Of a stretch of DNA of 20,428 nucleotides, positions 13,467 through 20,428 are shown in pieces; within the stretch, counting starts at the first letter, position 1; every line of letters starts with the position of its first letter. Position numbers and translations under genes: made by a program. Source of the stretch: an uncultured Collinsella sp. (GTDB taxonomy: Bacteria; Actinomycetota; Coriobacteriia; Coriobacteriales; Coriobacteriaceae); NCBI GenBank assembly GCA_900541185.1, contig UQIQ01000040.1, positions 1-20,428 of the forward strand, read 5' to 3'. A model generated the notes under the pieces. That model was not told the DNA's origin and searched no databases. It was given only the letters and a program-made list of their open reading frames with translations.

Positions 13467-14164
13467 CGGCCAGCCTCCTCGACGATGTTGACGAAGTTCT
13501 TAAGGATGCGCTGACCCAGCGCGGAGGATTTCTCGGGATGGAACTGGCAGCCCCACACGTTGCCATGACGCACGATGCACGGGAAGCTCCGCGTATAGTG
13601 CGTGCGTGCCAGCACATCGGCGGTATCGGCGTCGTCGGCCACCGCATAGCTGTGGGTGAAGTACATGTTGGCGCCCTCGGCAAAACCGGCGAGCAGCGGA
13701 TCGGCCGCACCGGCAGGCGTCATATGCACCTGGTCCCAGCCCACGTGCGGCACCTTAAGGCGGCTCGACTCCAAGCGCGTGCACGAACCGCGCATAATGC
13801 CCAGGCCATCGACCCAGGGACCGCCAGTCTGCTCAGAGGCATTGCCGTCGGCGACCGCGCCCTCGTCCGCAGGCACGCCCTCGTTGCCGCGCTCAAAAAA
13901 TAGCTGAAGGCCCAGGCAGATGCCGAGCAGCGGAGTTCCGGCGGCGACGGCATCGAGCACCGCGTCCGCCTCGCCGCTCTGGCGCATAAAGGCGATCGCG
14001 TCATAGAACGCGCCCACGCCCGGGATGACCAGGCCGTCGGCGCGGCGGATCTGCTCCGGATCGTCCGACGTGCAGGCGGCGGCACCGGCGCGCACAAGCC
14101 CGCGCACGACGCTCGACAAGTTGCCCTTGTGGTAGTCGACCACCACGATCTTCGGTTCGCCCAC
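13463..14164 (-). CDS. hisH: Imidazole glycerol phosphate synthase, glutaminase subunit
   Basis: HisH hydrolyses glutamine and channels ammonia to HisF. This class I amidotransferase of 233 residues shows KIVVVDYHKGNLSSVVRGL at the start, oxyanion-strand PGVGAFYDA, nucleophile Cys83 in GICLGLQLFFE, KVPHVGWDQV, and the His-Glu pair in CQFHPEKSS. The start is the GTG at 14164, five bases after AAAGGAGG. An upstream in-frame TTG at 14197 lies inside a repeat arm and has no ribosome site. A loop of about 20 residues after the nucleophile (around GVPADEGAVADGNASEQ) is longer than in most HisH proteins. It is preceded by a 136-base gap carrying a long palindrome. Confidence 0.95.
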   Translation of the reverse strand: MGEPKIVVVDYHKGNLSSVVRGLVRAGAAACTSDDPEQIRRADGLVIPGVGAFYDAIAFMRQSGEADAVLDAVAAGTPLLGICLGLQLFFERGNEGVPADEGAVADGNASEQTGGPWVDGLGIMRGSCTRLESSRLKVPHVGWDQVHMTPAGAADPLLAGFAEGANMYFTHSYAVADDADTADVLARTHYTRSFPCIVRHGNVWGCQFHPEKSSALGQRILKNFVNIVEEAGR

Positions 14165-14187
14165 GCGACCCTCCTTTTCCCATTCAA

Positions 14188-14302
14188 AACCTGCCAAAAA
14201 GGGACAGGTTTATTTTGGTCGGTTAAACGTTCACCCACCGTATGAGACAGCATTTCCGCAGATAAAACCTGCCAAAATAAACCTGTCCCTTTTTGGCAGG
14301 TT
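14188..14302. repeat. 31-bp perfect inverted repeat between hisB and hisH (REPIN-like)
   Basis: Arms 14188-14218 and 14272-14302 are exact reverse complements over 31 bases and flank a 53-base centre. The arm core GGGACAGGTTTATTTTGG resembles REP-type palindromes that I associate with RAYT (Y1-type) transposases, a likeness from memory. The centre repeats AACCTGCCAAAA in the direct sense next to the right arm. The right arm overlaps the hisB stop codon by two bases. No U-tract follows on the operon strand, so it is not an ordinary terminator. It is probably a non-autonomous interspersed element that entered the operon. Confidence 0.85.
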
Positions 14303-14888
14303 ACAGCGAGCCCTTGGTGCTGGGGATGCCCTGCACGCGGGGATCGAGCTCGCAGGCGTGGCGCATCGTGCGGCCCACGGCCTTAAAGGCGGCCTCGATA
14401 ATGTGGTGCGAATTGCCACCCGCCAGCTCGCGCACGTGCAGCGTGAGCTTGGCATCGCGCGCAAAGGCGTAGAAGAACTCGACGGCCAGCTCGGTATCGA
14501 AGCTGCCCACGCGCTCAGTCGGCACGGGCAGCTCGCAGTAGGCCTGCCCACGACCCGAGATGTCCACGGCGGCCATCACGAGCGTCTCGTCCATGGCAAT
14601 CGCCGCGTCGGCAAAGCGTGTGATGCCCGCCTTATCGCCCAGTGCCTGGCAAAACGCGTCGCCCAGCACAATGCCCGTGTCCTCGACGGTGTGATGCGCG
14701 TCGACCTCCACGTCGCCCACCGCGTGCACCGTCAGGTCAAACAGACCATGGCGGCCAAAGGCGTTGAGCATATGGTCGAAAAACGGCACGCCGGTCGAGA
14801 TATCGCACACGCCGGTTCCGTCCAGGTCGAGCTTGACGACAATGTCGGTCTCGCCTGTCTTACGGGTTACCTCGGCATAACGGTCCAT
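14301..14888 (-). CDS. hisB: Imidazoleglycerol-phosphate dehydratase
   Basis: HisB dehydrates imidazole glycerol phosphate to imidazole acetol phosphate. This is the monofunctional form of 195 residues, without the N-terminal histidinol-phosphatase domain found in enterobacteria. Manganese-binding motifs are DAHHTVEDTGIVLG (63-76) and GNSHHIIEAAFKA (158-170), with STGVPFFDHMLNAFGRHG (31-48) near the start and the C-terminal IPSTKGSL. The ATG at 14888 directly abuts the hisC stop, so translation is coupled. Because this HisB lacks the phosphatase domain, a separate histidinol-phosphatase is needed, which fits the PHP gene beyond hisE. Confidence 0.97.
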   Translation of the reverse strand: MDRYAEVTRKTGETDIVVKLDLDGTGVCDISTGVPFFDHMLNAFGRHGLFDLTVHAVGDVEVDAHHTVEDTGIVLGDAFCQALGDKAGITRFADAAIAMDETLVMAAVDISGRGQAYCELPVPTERVGSFDTELAVEFFYAFARDAKLTLHVRELAGGNSHHIIEAAFKAVGRTMRHACELDPRVQGIPSTKGSL

Positions 14889-16004
14889 CTACATCTCCTC
14901 CTTCACCAGCGCGGCGAACGCGTCCAGCACTTCTTCGTTTTCCTGCGGCGTGCCCACGGTAATGCGTAGACAGTCCGCGAGGCCCGGCGCGTAGCTAAAG
15001 TCGCGCACCAGGATGGAATACTCGTCGCGCAGACGCTCGCGCACGCGCGTGGCGTGCGGCGTGCGTACGAGCACAAAGTTCGCCGCGGACGGCCACGCCT
15101 CCACCGGCAGGCCCGCGGCACCCATCGCGTGCAGGGAAGCAAGCTCGCGGTCGCGCTCGTTCGCAACCAGTGCCACCACGGGCGCATACGCATCGCGGGC
15201 ACGTACGCAGGCAAGCGCCGCCGCCTGGCTCAGCACGTTAACCGAGTAGATCTGGCGAATCGCCGCAAACACCTCGATAACCTCGGGCGCCGCGATCACA
15301 TAGCCCAAGCGCGTGCCGGCAGCGCCAAATGCCTTGGACAGCGTATGCAGAATCACCAGATTGGGATGCTCGGCGATAAGGCCCTGCGCCGTGGTGGCCG
15401 CGCCAAACGAATCGTCAGCAAACTCCACGTAGGCCTCGTCGACCATCACCATGCCGGGACACGCATCGCACAGAGCCGCGATAAAGTCGAGCGGCGCCAC
15501 GTCGCCCGTGGGATTGTTGGGCGAGGTCACAATCGCCAGGTTGCACTCGGGCGCTGCCGCAAGCACGGCAGCCTGATCGAGCTCAAAGGTCACCGGATCG
15601 CGCCACACGTCGCGCACCTCGGTCTGGCAGAGCGACGCAAAGAACGCATACTCGCTAAAGCATGGCGGGCAGTTGAGCAGGGTCCGCCCCGCGCCGCCAA
15701 ACGCCAGCAGGTAGTTATAGAGCAGCTCGTCGCCGCCGTTTCCCACGCAGATGTTCTCGCGCGTCACGCCATGCCAGGCAGCAAGCTCGTCGCGCAGGTC
15801 ATTGGACATGGGATCGGGATAGCGGTTGAGCGGCGCGGCAGCCAAGGCCGCATCAACTGCCTCGCGCACGCCAGCCGGAACGGGATAGGTATTCTCGTTG
15901 GCCGAAAGGTTGATGCGCGTGGGCGTAAAGTTGGGATCGTAGGGCTCAATGCCGGCCAAGTAGGGCTGAACGAGCTCCTTCATGCGGGGCGTCAGCTCGG
16001 CCAT
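14889..16004 (-). CDS. hisC: Histidinol-phosphate aminotransferase
   Basis: HisC transaminates imidazole acetol phosphate with glutamate to histidinol phosphate. It is a class I/II PLP enzyme of 371 residues. Motifs: INLSANENTYPVP (31-43), GNGGDELL (88-95), SPNNPTGD (161-168), the PLP-contacting Asp189 in VDEAYVEF, the Schiff-base Lys224 in TLSKAFGAAGTRLGY, and the C-terminal LRITVGTPQENE. ATG 16004 has GAGGAGG upstream and lies one base after the hisD stop; the open frame extends further upstream only in the shadow of hisD. It probably gives a cytoplasmic dimer. Confidence 0.97.
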   Translation of the reverse strand: MAELTPRMKELVQPYLAGIEPYDPNFTPTRINLSANENTYPVPAGVREAVDAALAAAPLNRYPDPMSNDLRDELAAWHGVTRENICVGNGGDELLYNYLLAFGGAGRTLLNCPPCFSEYAFFASLCQTEVRDVWRDPVTFELDQAAVLAAAPECNLAIVTSPNNPTGDVAPLDFIAALCDACPGMVMVDEAYVEFADDSFGAATTAQGLIAEHPNLVILHTLSKAFGAAGTRLGYVIAAPEVIEVFAAIRQIYSVNVLSQAAALACVRARDAYAPVVALVANERDRELASLHAMGAAGLPVEAWPSAANFVLVRTPHATRVRERLRDEYSILVRDFSYAPGLADCLRITVGTPQENEEVLDAFAALVKEEM

Positions 16005-16005
16005 G

Positions 16006-17442
16006 TTAGGCCTCCTCGCCGGTCGCGTCAGCGCCGCCCGCGTCTGCAGCCGCCAAGTCCACACCCTCGGTGACCGTCGCCGCGGCGTCGCCCGGCCAGG
16101 CAACCTTGGTCAGGTCGGCCGCCGCCAGCGACTCGGCGCTCACGGAATCCTCGCCCTGTTCCAGCACGCGACGACGCAGGGCGGCAGAAAGCGCGTGCGC
16201 CCACAGGCCCTCGGCCTCGGCCAAACGCTGCGTAGCGGGAGCGTCGGAGAGCAGGCCCTCGGGCGTATAGCAGATAACGCTTGAGCGCTTAACGAACTCC
16301 TCCACCGAAAGCGGGTTGGAGAACATGGCCGTGCCGCCGGTCGGCAGCGTGTGGTTGGGGCCGGCGACGTAATCGCCGAGCGGCTCGGAGCTCCAAGCGC
16401 CCACAAAGATGGCGCCGGCGTTGCGAATGCCGCCGAGCAGGCCCATCGCGTCCTTGCAGTGCAGCTCAAGGTGCTCGGGCGCCACGGTGTTCACGGCCTC
16501 AACGGCAGCGGCCATGTCGGCGGCGACCACGATGGTGCCCTCGTTGTCGAGCGAGGCGCGCGTGATCTCGGCACGCGGGGACTGCGCCACCAGAATATCG
16601 ATACCCGCCTCGACCTCGCGCGCAAACTGCTCGTCGCAGGTCACCAGATAGCAGGCTGCCAGCGGGTCGTGCTCGGCCTGGGCCATCAGGTCGGCCGCGA
16701 CCACCATGGGCTTGGCCGTGGCGTCGGCCAGCACGCAGACCTCGGAGGGGCCGGCGACCATATCGATACCCACGTCGCCCGAGACAATCTGCTTGGCCGC
16801 GGCGACAAAGGCGTTGCCCGGGCCGGTGATCTTGTCGACGCGCGGAATGGTCTCGGTGCCGTAAGCCAGCGCGGCCACGGCCTGGGCGCCGCCCACCATA
16901 TAGATCTCGTCCACGCCGCCGAGCTTTGCGGCCGCGAGCGTATAGGGACTGATCAGACCGTCTTTTTGCGGCGGGGTCACCATGACCACACGCTTAACGC
17001 CGGCCACCTTGGCCGGAATCGCGTTCATAAGCACGGTTGAGGGATACTGCGCACGGCCACCCGGCACGTAGATGCCGGCAGCGGCGAGCGGGATCACCTT
17101 GACACCGAGCATCGTGCCGTCCGGGCGCGTGGTAAACCAGCTCTGCTCGACCTCGCGCTGGTGAAACTCGCGAATCTGGCGCGCCGCCTTTTCGAGCGCA
17201 GCGACAAAAGCGGGGTCGAGGCCCTCGAGCGCCGCGTCGATCTGCTCCTGCGGCAGACGGAAGCTCTCCAGCTCAACGCCGTCAAAACGCTGACAGTAGT
17301 CGCGCACCGCGGCATCGCCATTCGCGCGTACGTTGGCCACGATATCGCGGGCGGCGTCGACGATGTTTTGCGGCAGCACGCCCTTGCGGTTGAGCTGGTT
17401 GGTGACGAGGCGCTCGCCGGGAGCAAGTTTGATGGTCTTCAT
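16006..17442 (-). CDS. hisD: Histidinol dehydrogenase
   Basis: HisD oxidises histidinol to histidine in two NAD-dependent steps. It has 478 residues. By comparison with E. coli HisD the zinc ligands are Gln255 and His258 (QAEHDP), Asp357 (LGDYVAGPNH) and His416 (LWAHAL), and the catalytic pair is Glu323-His324 in APEHLEL. Other family blocks are AAGIYVPGGRAQYPS and DKITGPGNAFV. The last 45-50 residues (after RRRVLEQG) are a low-complexity Ala, Asp and Gly tail that exceeds the usual end of the family. ATG 17442 follows AGGGG by about eight bases; a further in-frame start 12 codons upstream has no ribosome site. Confidence 0.97.
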   Translation of the reverse strand: MKTIKLAPGERLVTNQLNRKGVLPQNIVDAARDIVANVRANGDAAVRDYCQRFDGVELESFRLPQEQIDAALEGLDPAFVAALEKAARQIREFHQREVEQSWFTTRPDGTMLGVKVIPLAAAGIYVPGGRAQYPSTVLMNAIPAKVAGVKRVVMVTPPQKDGLISPYTLAAAKLGGVDEIYMVGGAQAVAALAYGTETIPRVDKITGPGNAFVAAAKQIVSGDVGIDMVAGPSEVCVLADATAKPMVVAADLMAQAEHDPLAACYLVTCDEQFAREVEAGIDILVAQSPRAEITRASLDNEGTIVVAADMAAAVEAVNTVAPEHLELHCKDAMGLLGGIRNAGAIFVGAWSSEPLGDYVAGPNHTLPTGGTAMFSNPLSVEEFVKRSSVICYTPEGLLSDAPATQRLAEAEGLWAHALSAALRRRVLEQGEDSVSAESLAAADLTKVAWPGDAAATVTEGVDLAAADAGGADATGEEA

Positions 17443-17547
17443 ATCGGTATCCCCTATCGGTTGAGGTTGAGTTCGCAAGACGAGAGGCCGGGCCGCGGCG
17501 TCAGTCGACCCGCAACCCGGACGTGGGGGCGCCCGTGCGCGCTCGCG

Positions 17548-19263
17548 CTATTGTGCCGAGCCCGCGACGGGCTCAAAATGCTTGTCCTTCACGGCGGCTG
17601 CCAAGCGATCGGCCAGGTTGCGCACGCGCGGGTCCAGGCGCGCGGCACCCGGGTTGACGAAGAAGCGCGCCGTGCAATCCATGATGCGGCCGGTAATGAC
17701 CAGGTCGTTGTCGCGCAGGGTCGCGCCCGTGGCGGTAATGTCCACGATACGATCGGTCATGCCGACGATGGGCCCCAGTTCAATGTTGCCGTGCAGAGAG
17801 ACGATATCGGCATTCACGCCGCGCTCGGCATACCAAGCGCTCGCGATGCGCGGATACTTGGTGGCCACACGCAGAGAGCCGCGGCGGGCATAGTTGCGCT
17901 CGGCCTGACCGGCGCGCCACGCGGGCTCCGCCTCGATGAAAGTGCACAGACCATAGCCCAGATCGACCAGCTGCAGCAGGTTGAGGTCTGCCTCGATGAG
18001 CGAGTCCCAGCCGCAGATGCCGCAGTCGGCACCGCCGCAACCCACAAAGGCCGGCGCGTCGCTGGGACGCACGATGACAAACTCAATATCGCCGACCGTA
18101 CCCTCGCCGGCACGCGTATCGCGACCGCGCACAATCAGGTGGCGGCCGGGATCGCGCAGCTCAGAGACATCCAAGCCCGCGGCCTCGAGCACGTCGAGCG
18201 TGTCGGCCTTGAGCGAACCCTTGGGCACGGCGATGCGCAGCGGGCCCTCGGCGCCACGGCCCACGGCGTGATCGCCATCGGAGGCGGCGTCCTCGGCCGA
18301 GGTGCGCGCGGCCTCCAGGCGCTCGAGCGAAAAGGCAAAGCCCGCCGCCGGCACCTCGATGCCGTCGCCGAACGCGCCGGTAAAGATGGAGTCGTAACGA
18401 CCGCCCGAGCCAACCGGATCGGGCAGGCCGCCGGCATAGGCCTTAAAGACCAGGCCCGTGTAGTAATCAAACGAGTTCATGATGGAGAAGTCGAAGGACA
18501 GCACCTCGGCATCCTCCGGCGCCAAGCCCTCGACCAGCGCACGCAGCTCGTGCGTGAGCGGTGCGGCAATACCGGCAGCCTCCAGCAGCGCGTCCACGCG
18601 ATCGAGCACCTCGGCCCCGCCGTGCAGGCGCGGCAGCTCGCTGATGGCGGCCTTGACGGCGTCGGTCTCATCGCTTGCCGCCACGCGGGCATCGAGGCCC
18701 ACAAAGTCGTTGGCGTGAACGCAGCGCAGGGCCTCGGCAGCCAGCTCGCGATCCTCGCACGCCGCGAGCAGCTCCTTAAACGGGCGCACGCTACCTGCGA
18801 TAATGCGCGCATCGGGCAGCGCCAGCTTGCGTACGGCCTCGGCCACCAGCGAGACAATCTCGACATCGCCCGCGGTGTCGCCCGCGCCGATGAGCTCAAA
18901 ACCCAGCTGCGTAAACTGGCGCGAGCCGCCGGCATTGCGCTGGCACTCGCGGACCACCGGCGCCTCGTAGCGCAGGCGAAGCGGCAGGTCGGCCGCGCGC
19001 ATGCGGGTCGAAACCAAGCGCACGATCGGCAACGTGTTGTCGGGACGGACCACCAGCAGGCGACCGTCATCATCAAAGAGCTTAAACGGCGTGTCCGCGA
19101 TGCGGCCGCCCTCCTCAAGCGAACCCTTATCCTCGAGCAGCGGCGTCTCGACCGGCAAATAATGGTGCTCCCTAAAGCAGCCCTTCACCGTCAGCGCAAT
19201 CTCCTCGCGCGCCTGAGCCTCCTCGGGCAATATGTCCCGGAATCCCCACGGTGTGGCCGTCAT
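17548..19263 (-). CDS. hisZG: HisZ-HisG fusion, ATP phosphoribosyltransferase
   Basis: This is a single 571-residue chain joining both subunits of the short-form ATP phosphoribosyltransferase, the first and feedback-controlled step of histidine synthesis. Residues 1-320 are HisZ, a histidyl-tRNA synthetase-like regulatory domain: TPWGFRDILPEEA, VVRPDNTLPIVRLV, and in the C-terminal part FDYYTGLVFKAY and GSGGRYDSIF. Residues 321-341 are an acidic, Ala and Gly-rich linker. Residues 342-571 are catalytic HisG: LRIAVPKGSL, ATKYPRIASAWY, VSLHGNIELGPIVG and the PRPP loop VDITATGATLRDNDL. It lacks the C-terminal ACT-like domain of long HisG. There is no stop or frameshift between the parts. AGGAGG precedes ATG 19263. 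It is the first gene of the operon; hisD starts 105 bases later. Confidence 0.95.
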   Translation of the reverse strand: MTATPWGFRDILPEEAQAREEIALTVKGCFREHHYLPVETPLLEDKGSLEEGGRIADTPFKLFDDDGRLLVVRPDNTLPIVRLVSTRMRAADLPLRLRYEAPVVRECQRNAGGSRQFTQLGFELIGAGDTAGDVEIVSLVAEAVRKLALPDARIIAGSVRPFKELLAACEDRELAAEALRCVHANDFVGLDARVAASDETDAVKAAISELPRLHGGAEVLDRVDALLEAAGIAAPLTHELRALVEGLAPEDAEVLSFDFSIMNSFDYYTGLVFKAYAGGLPDPVGSGGRYDSIFTGAFGDGIEVPAAGFAFSLERLEAARTSAEDAASDGDHAVGRGAEGPLRIAVPKGSLKADTLDVLEAAGLDVSELRDPGRHLIVRGRDTRAGEGTVGDIEFVIVRPSDAPAFVGCGGADCGICGWDSLIEADLNLLQLVDLGYGLCTFIEAEPAWRAGQAERNYARRGSLRVATKYPRIASAWYAERGVNADIVSLHGNIELGPIVGMTDRIVDITATGATLRDNDLVITGRIMDCTARFFVNPGAARLDPRVRNLADRLAAAVKDKHFEPVAGSAQ

Positions 19264-19298
19264 CTGGTGAGCCTCCTCATGCTGTGCTTCGCATAGAA

Positions 19299-19330
19299 CA
19301 GAAGACCGGCATAGCTCCGCCGGTCTTCTG
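19299..19330 (-). promoter_or_regulatory. Hairpin in the his operon leader
   Basis: The perfect 12-base arms CAGAAGACCGGC (19299-19310) and GCCGGTCTTCTG (19319-19330) have an eight-base loop. It ends 35 bases before the hisZG ATG, too close for a promoter between them, so the his transcript should include it. On the minus strand TTCTATG follows, a poor U-tract. It could be an attenuator or a leaky terminator of the upstream isomerase gene. No run of histidine codons and no T-box motif was found in the leader. Confidence 0.6.
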
Positions 19331-19432
19331 GGTACTTTAGCATACTAGAGTGCTTGCGGGGAAAATACGTCGCAGCCGCTCACACCGTATTCATTTGGAA
19401 ACATAGGGTAGGTTGCCGCAGCCCGACCCCAC

Positions 19433-20269
19433 CTAGGCGCCAATCGCACGACGATACTCTGCCATTACCTGCGCATCGGCAGCTGCGGGGTCGGCAAAAT
19501 AGCGCCCGTCATAGGTCTCGGCCGAAACAACTCCGCGATAGCCGCGCGCCACCAGTCTATCCAAGTCGGCGCGCATATCGCGACCGCCGTCACCCCAGGC
19601 AAGGTGCGTGGTGCCGTCTGCCGCAACATCGACAAAATGTACGTGGGCGACATCATCGCCAAGCAGATCGAAATAATCGTCGATGGTATCCCCCGCCACC
19701 GCCATGGCGCCCATATCCAGACATGCCTTAAGTGCCGGATGATCAACTGCCTCGATCATGCGCTTCGTGTCGGCCGCCGAGTTCACGATCATCGACTCAA
19801 CTGGCTGCAGGGCCTCGAGCACCAGTCGCACGCCGCGCTCTCCCGCATGCTCGGCAATCGCACGCAGCATCGAGGCGCTGCGACCCCACGCGTCCTCGAT
19901 CGGCTCGTTCAAAAATGCCCAGCCGCTCGAGACCATGACCTGCTCGGCTCCAAGTTCCGCCGCGATATCTACAACGTTCTTAAAGTACGCGAGCGTGCGG
20001 GCACGCGCCTCATTCCCGCGCGCCGCGATATTCCACGGCTTGGGGTTGTTCTGTTCGGGACAAAGCCCCACAATCCGAACCCCATACCGCTGTGACAGCT
20101 CACGCACCTGCTCGAGCGAATCGTAACCATGGCAGTCCACATACAGGTGCATCGCCCCCGTCCAAAGTTCGCAGCACGTGTAGCCCGAGGCCGCCGCCGA
20201 AGAAAAGAACTCTTCAAGGCTAAAGTAGCGATGGCTGATATTCATAACGGCAAGCTGGGGATAGCTCAT
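19433..20269 (-). CDS. Sugar-phosphate isomerase/epimerase family (TIM barrel)
   Basis: This 278-residue protein of the xylose-isomerase-like, AP-endonuclease-2 barrel family is probably a metal-dependent sugar or keto-sugar epimerase or isomerase. Likely metal ligands lie at barrel strand ends: Glu in LVLEALQP, Asp in ACLDMGAMAVAG, His in VAHVHFVD and Glu in VVSAETYDG. The N-terminal MSYPQLAVMNISHRYFSLEE is family-like. ATG 20269 was chosen for GGAGAG five bases upstream; the frame extends 20 codons further without support. The substrate is unknown. Hairpins lie on both sides (20293-20317 and 19299-19330), so it may be read with the partial gene upstream. Confidence 0.82.
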   Translation of the reverse strand: MSYPQLAVMNISHRYFSLEEFFSSAAASGYTCCELWTGAMHLYVDCHGYDSLEQVRELSQRYGVRIVGLCPEQNNPKPWNIAARGNEARARTLAYFKNVVDIAAELGAEQVMVSSGWAFLNEPIEDAWGRSASMLRAIAEHAGERGVRLVLEALQPVESMIVNSAADTKRMIEAVDHPALKACLDMGAMAVAGDTIDDYFDLLGDDVAHVHFVDVAADGTTHLAWGDGGRDMRADLDRLVARGYRGVVSAETYDGRYFADPAAADAQVMAEYRRAIGA

Positions 20270-20292
20270 AGTTACTCTCCAACCTAAACGAG

Positions 20293-20317
20293 GCCCCGCT
20301 CCATATAGGAGCGAGGC
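20293..20317 (-). terminator. Hairpin after the partial gene
   Basis: On the minus strand GCCTCGCTCC pairs with GGAGCGGGGC (20308-20317 with 20293-20302), one position a mismatch or wobble, around a five-base loop. CTCGTTTAGG follows, a weak U-tract. Only 23 bases separate it from the isomerase start, so the isomerase may depend on readthrough. Confidence 0.5.
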
Positions 20318-20342
20318 ACAATTGCACAAACGTTATTTGCTC

Positions 20343-20428
20343 TTAGTAGTCGAACTGGTGGTAGTAGCGACGGTACTTGAGGTTGTGCTTGGTGACCGTC
20401 TCGTAGTAGCGAGCCAGGCGGTCGGTCA
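20343..20428 (-). CDS. C-terminal end of an unidentified protein (partial)
   Basis: Only the last 27 codons and the stop (TAA at 20343-20345) of a minus-strand gene lie in the window; it runs off the right edge. The visible end contains TDRLARYYETVTKHN and ends YYHQFDY, rich in Tyr, Arg and Lys. This is too little for a family call. Clean codon use and its stop just before a hairpin support a real gene end. Confidence 0.6.
   Translation of the reverse strand, partial: TDRLARYYETVTKHNLKYRRYYHQFDY

Noticed and set aside
12375..13514. Plus-strand open frame across hisF, hisA and hisH
   Set aside because: Antisense shadow of three well-supported his genes.
17161..19296. A 711-codon plus-strand open frame
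   Set aside because: It lies antisense to hisD and the hisZ-hisG fusion; composition (Arg, His, Ala, Gln rich) is typical of reverse-frame shadows.
19264..19432. T-box or histidine leader peptide before the his operon
   Set aside because: No T-box core sequence and no run of His codons could be found in the leader on the minus strand.

Overview
This is a GC-rich, densely coded chromosomal window, most likely from a gut Coriobacteriia of the Collinsella type. That placement is inferred from protein character, base composition and operon layout; no marker gene such as 16S rRNA is present. The first 44 bases are not genomic. They match an Illumina Nextera i7 index plus the read-2 transposase adapter ending in the Tn5 mosaic end, so the natural sequence starts at base 45, inside a truncated gene.

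Layout. 45-2418 (+): the C-terminal part of a DUF4342 membrane protein, then an OmpR-type response regulator and its overlapping histidine kinase. 2495-3168 (-): a small VOC protein and a lone galactitol-type PTS IIB protein. 3332-4071 (+): a membrane-anchored helical-repeat protein and tRNA-Leu(UAA). 4072-4407: no gene, but two terminators, a duplicated tRNA 3' end, an inverted T-arm copy and several palindromes. 4408-9812 (-): exopolyphosphatase and a DivIC-like divisome protein; enolase alone between two terminators; then an operon of a LarC C-terminal domain protein, a YfcE phosphodiesterase and MazG. 10152-11063 (+): a PHP-family histidinol-phosphatase candidate. 11091-19263 (-): one continuous histidine operon in transcription order hisZ-hisG fusion, hisD, hisC, hisB, hisH, hisA, hisF, hisI, hisE. 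19433-20269 (-): a TIM-barrel sugar-phosphate isomerase/epimerase. 20343-20428 (-): the C-terminal end of an unidentified protein.

How the genes work together. The his operon plus the convergent PHP phosphatase would supply every step from PRPP and ATP to histidine. Two points stand out. HisZ and HisG, normally separate subunits of the short-form ATP phosphoribosyltransferase, are one 571-residue polypeptide. hisF carries an in-frame TAG at codon 46, exactly where the family has the conserved gate glutamate, while the rest of the gene looks intact; this is either a sequencing or assembly error or a recent loss of histidine prototrophy.

A second theme is long, near-perfect inverted repeats placed at gene ends or in operon gaps (4336-4406, 9958-10022, 11826-11911, 14188-14302, and the tRNA-linked cluster at 4129-4257). 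They look like small interspersed palindromic elements (REPIN or MITE-like), two of them inside the his operon. No transposase, CRISPR array, phage gene or defence system is seen.
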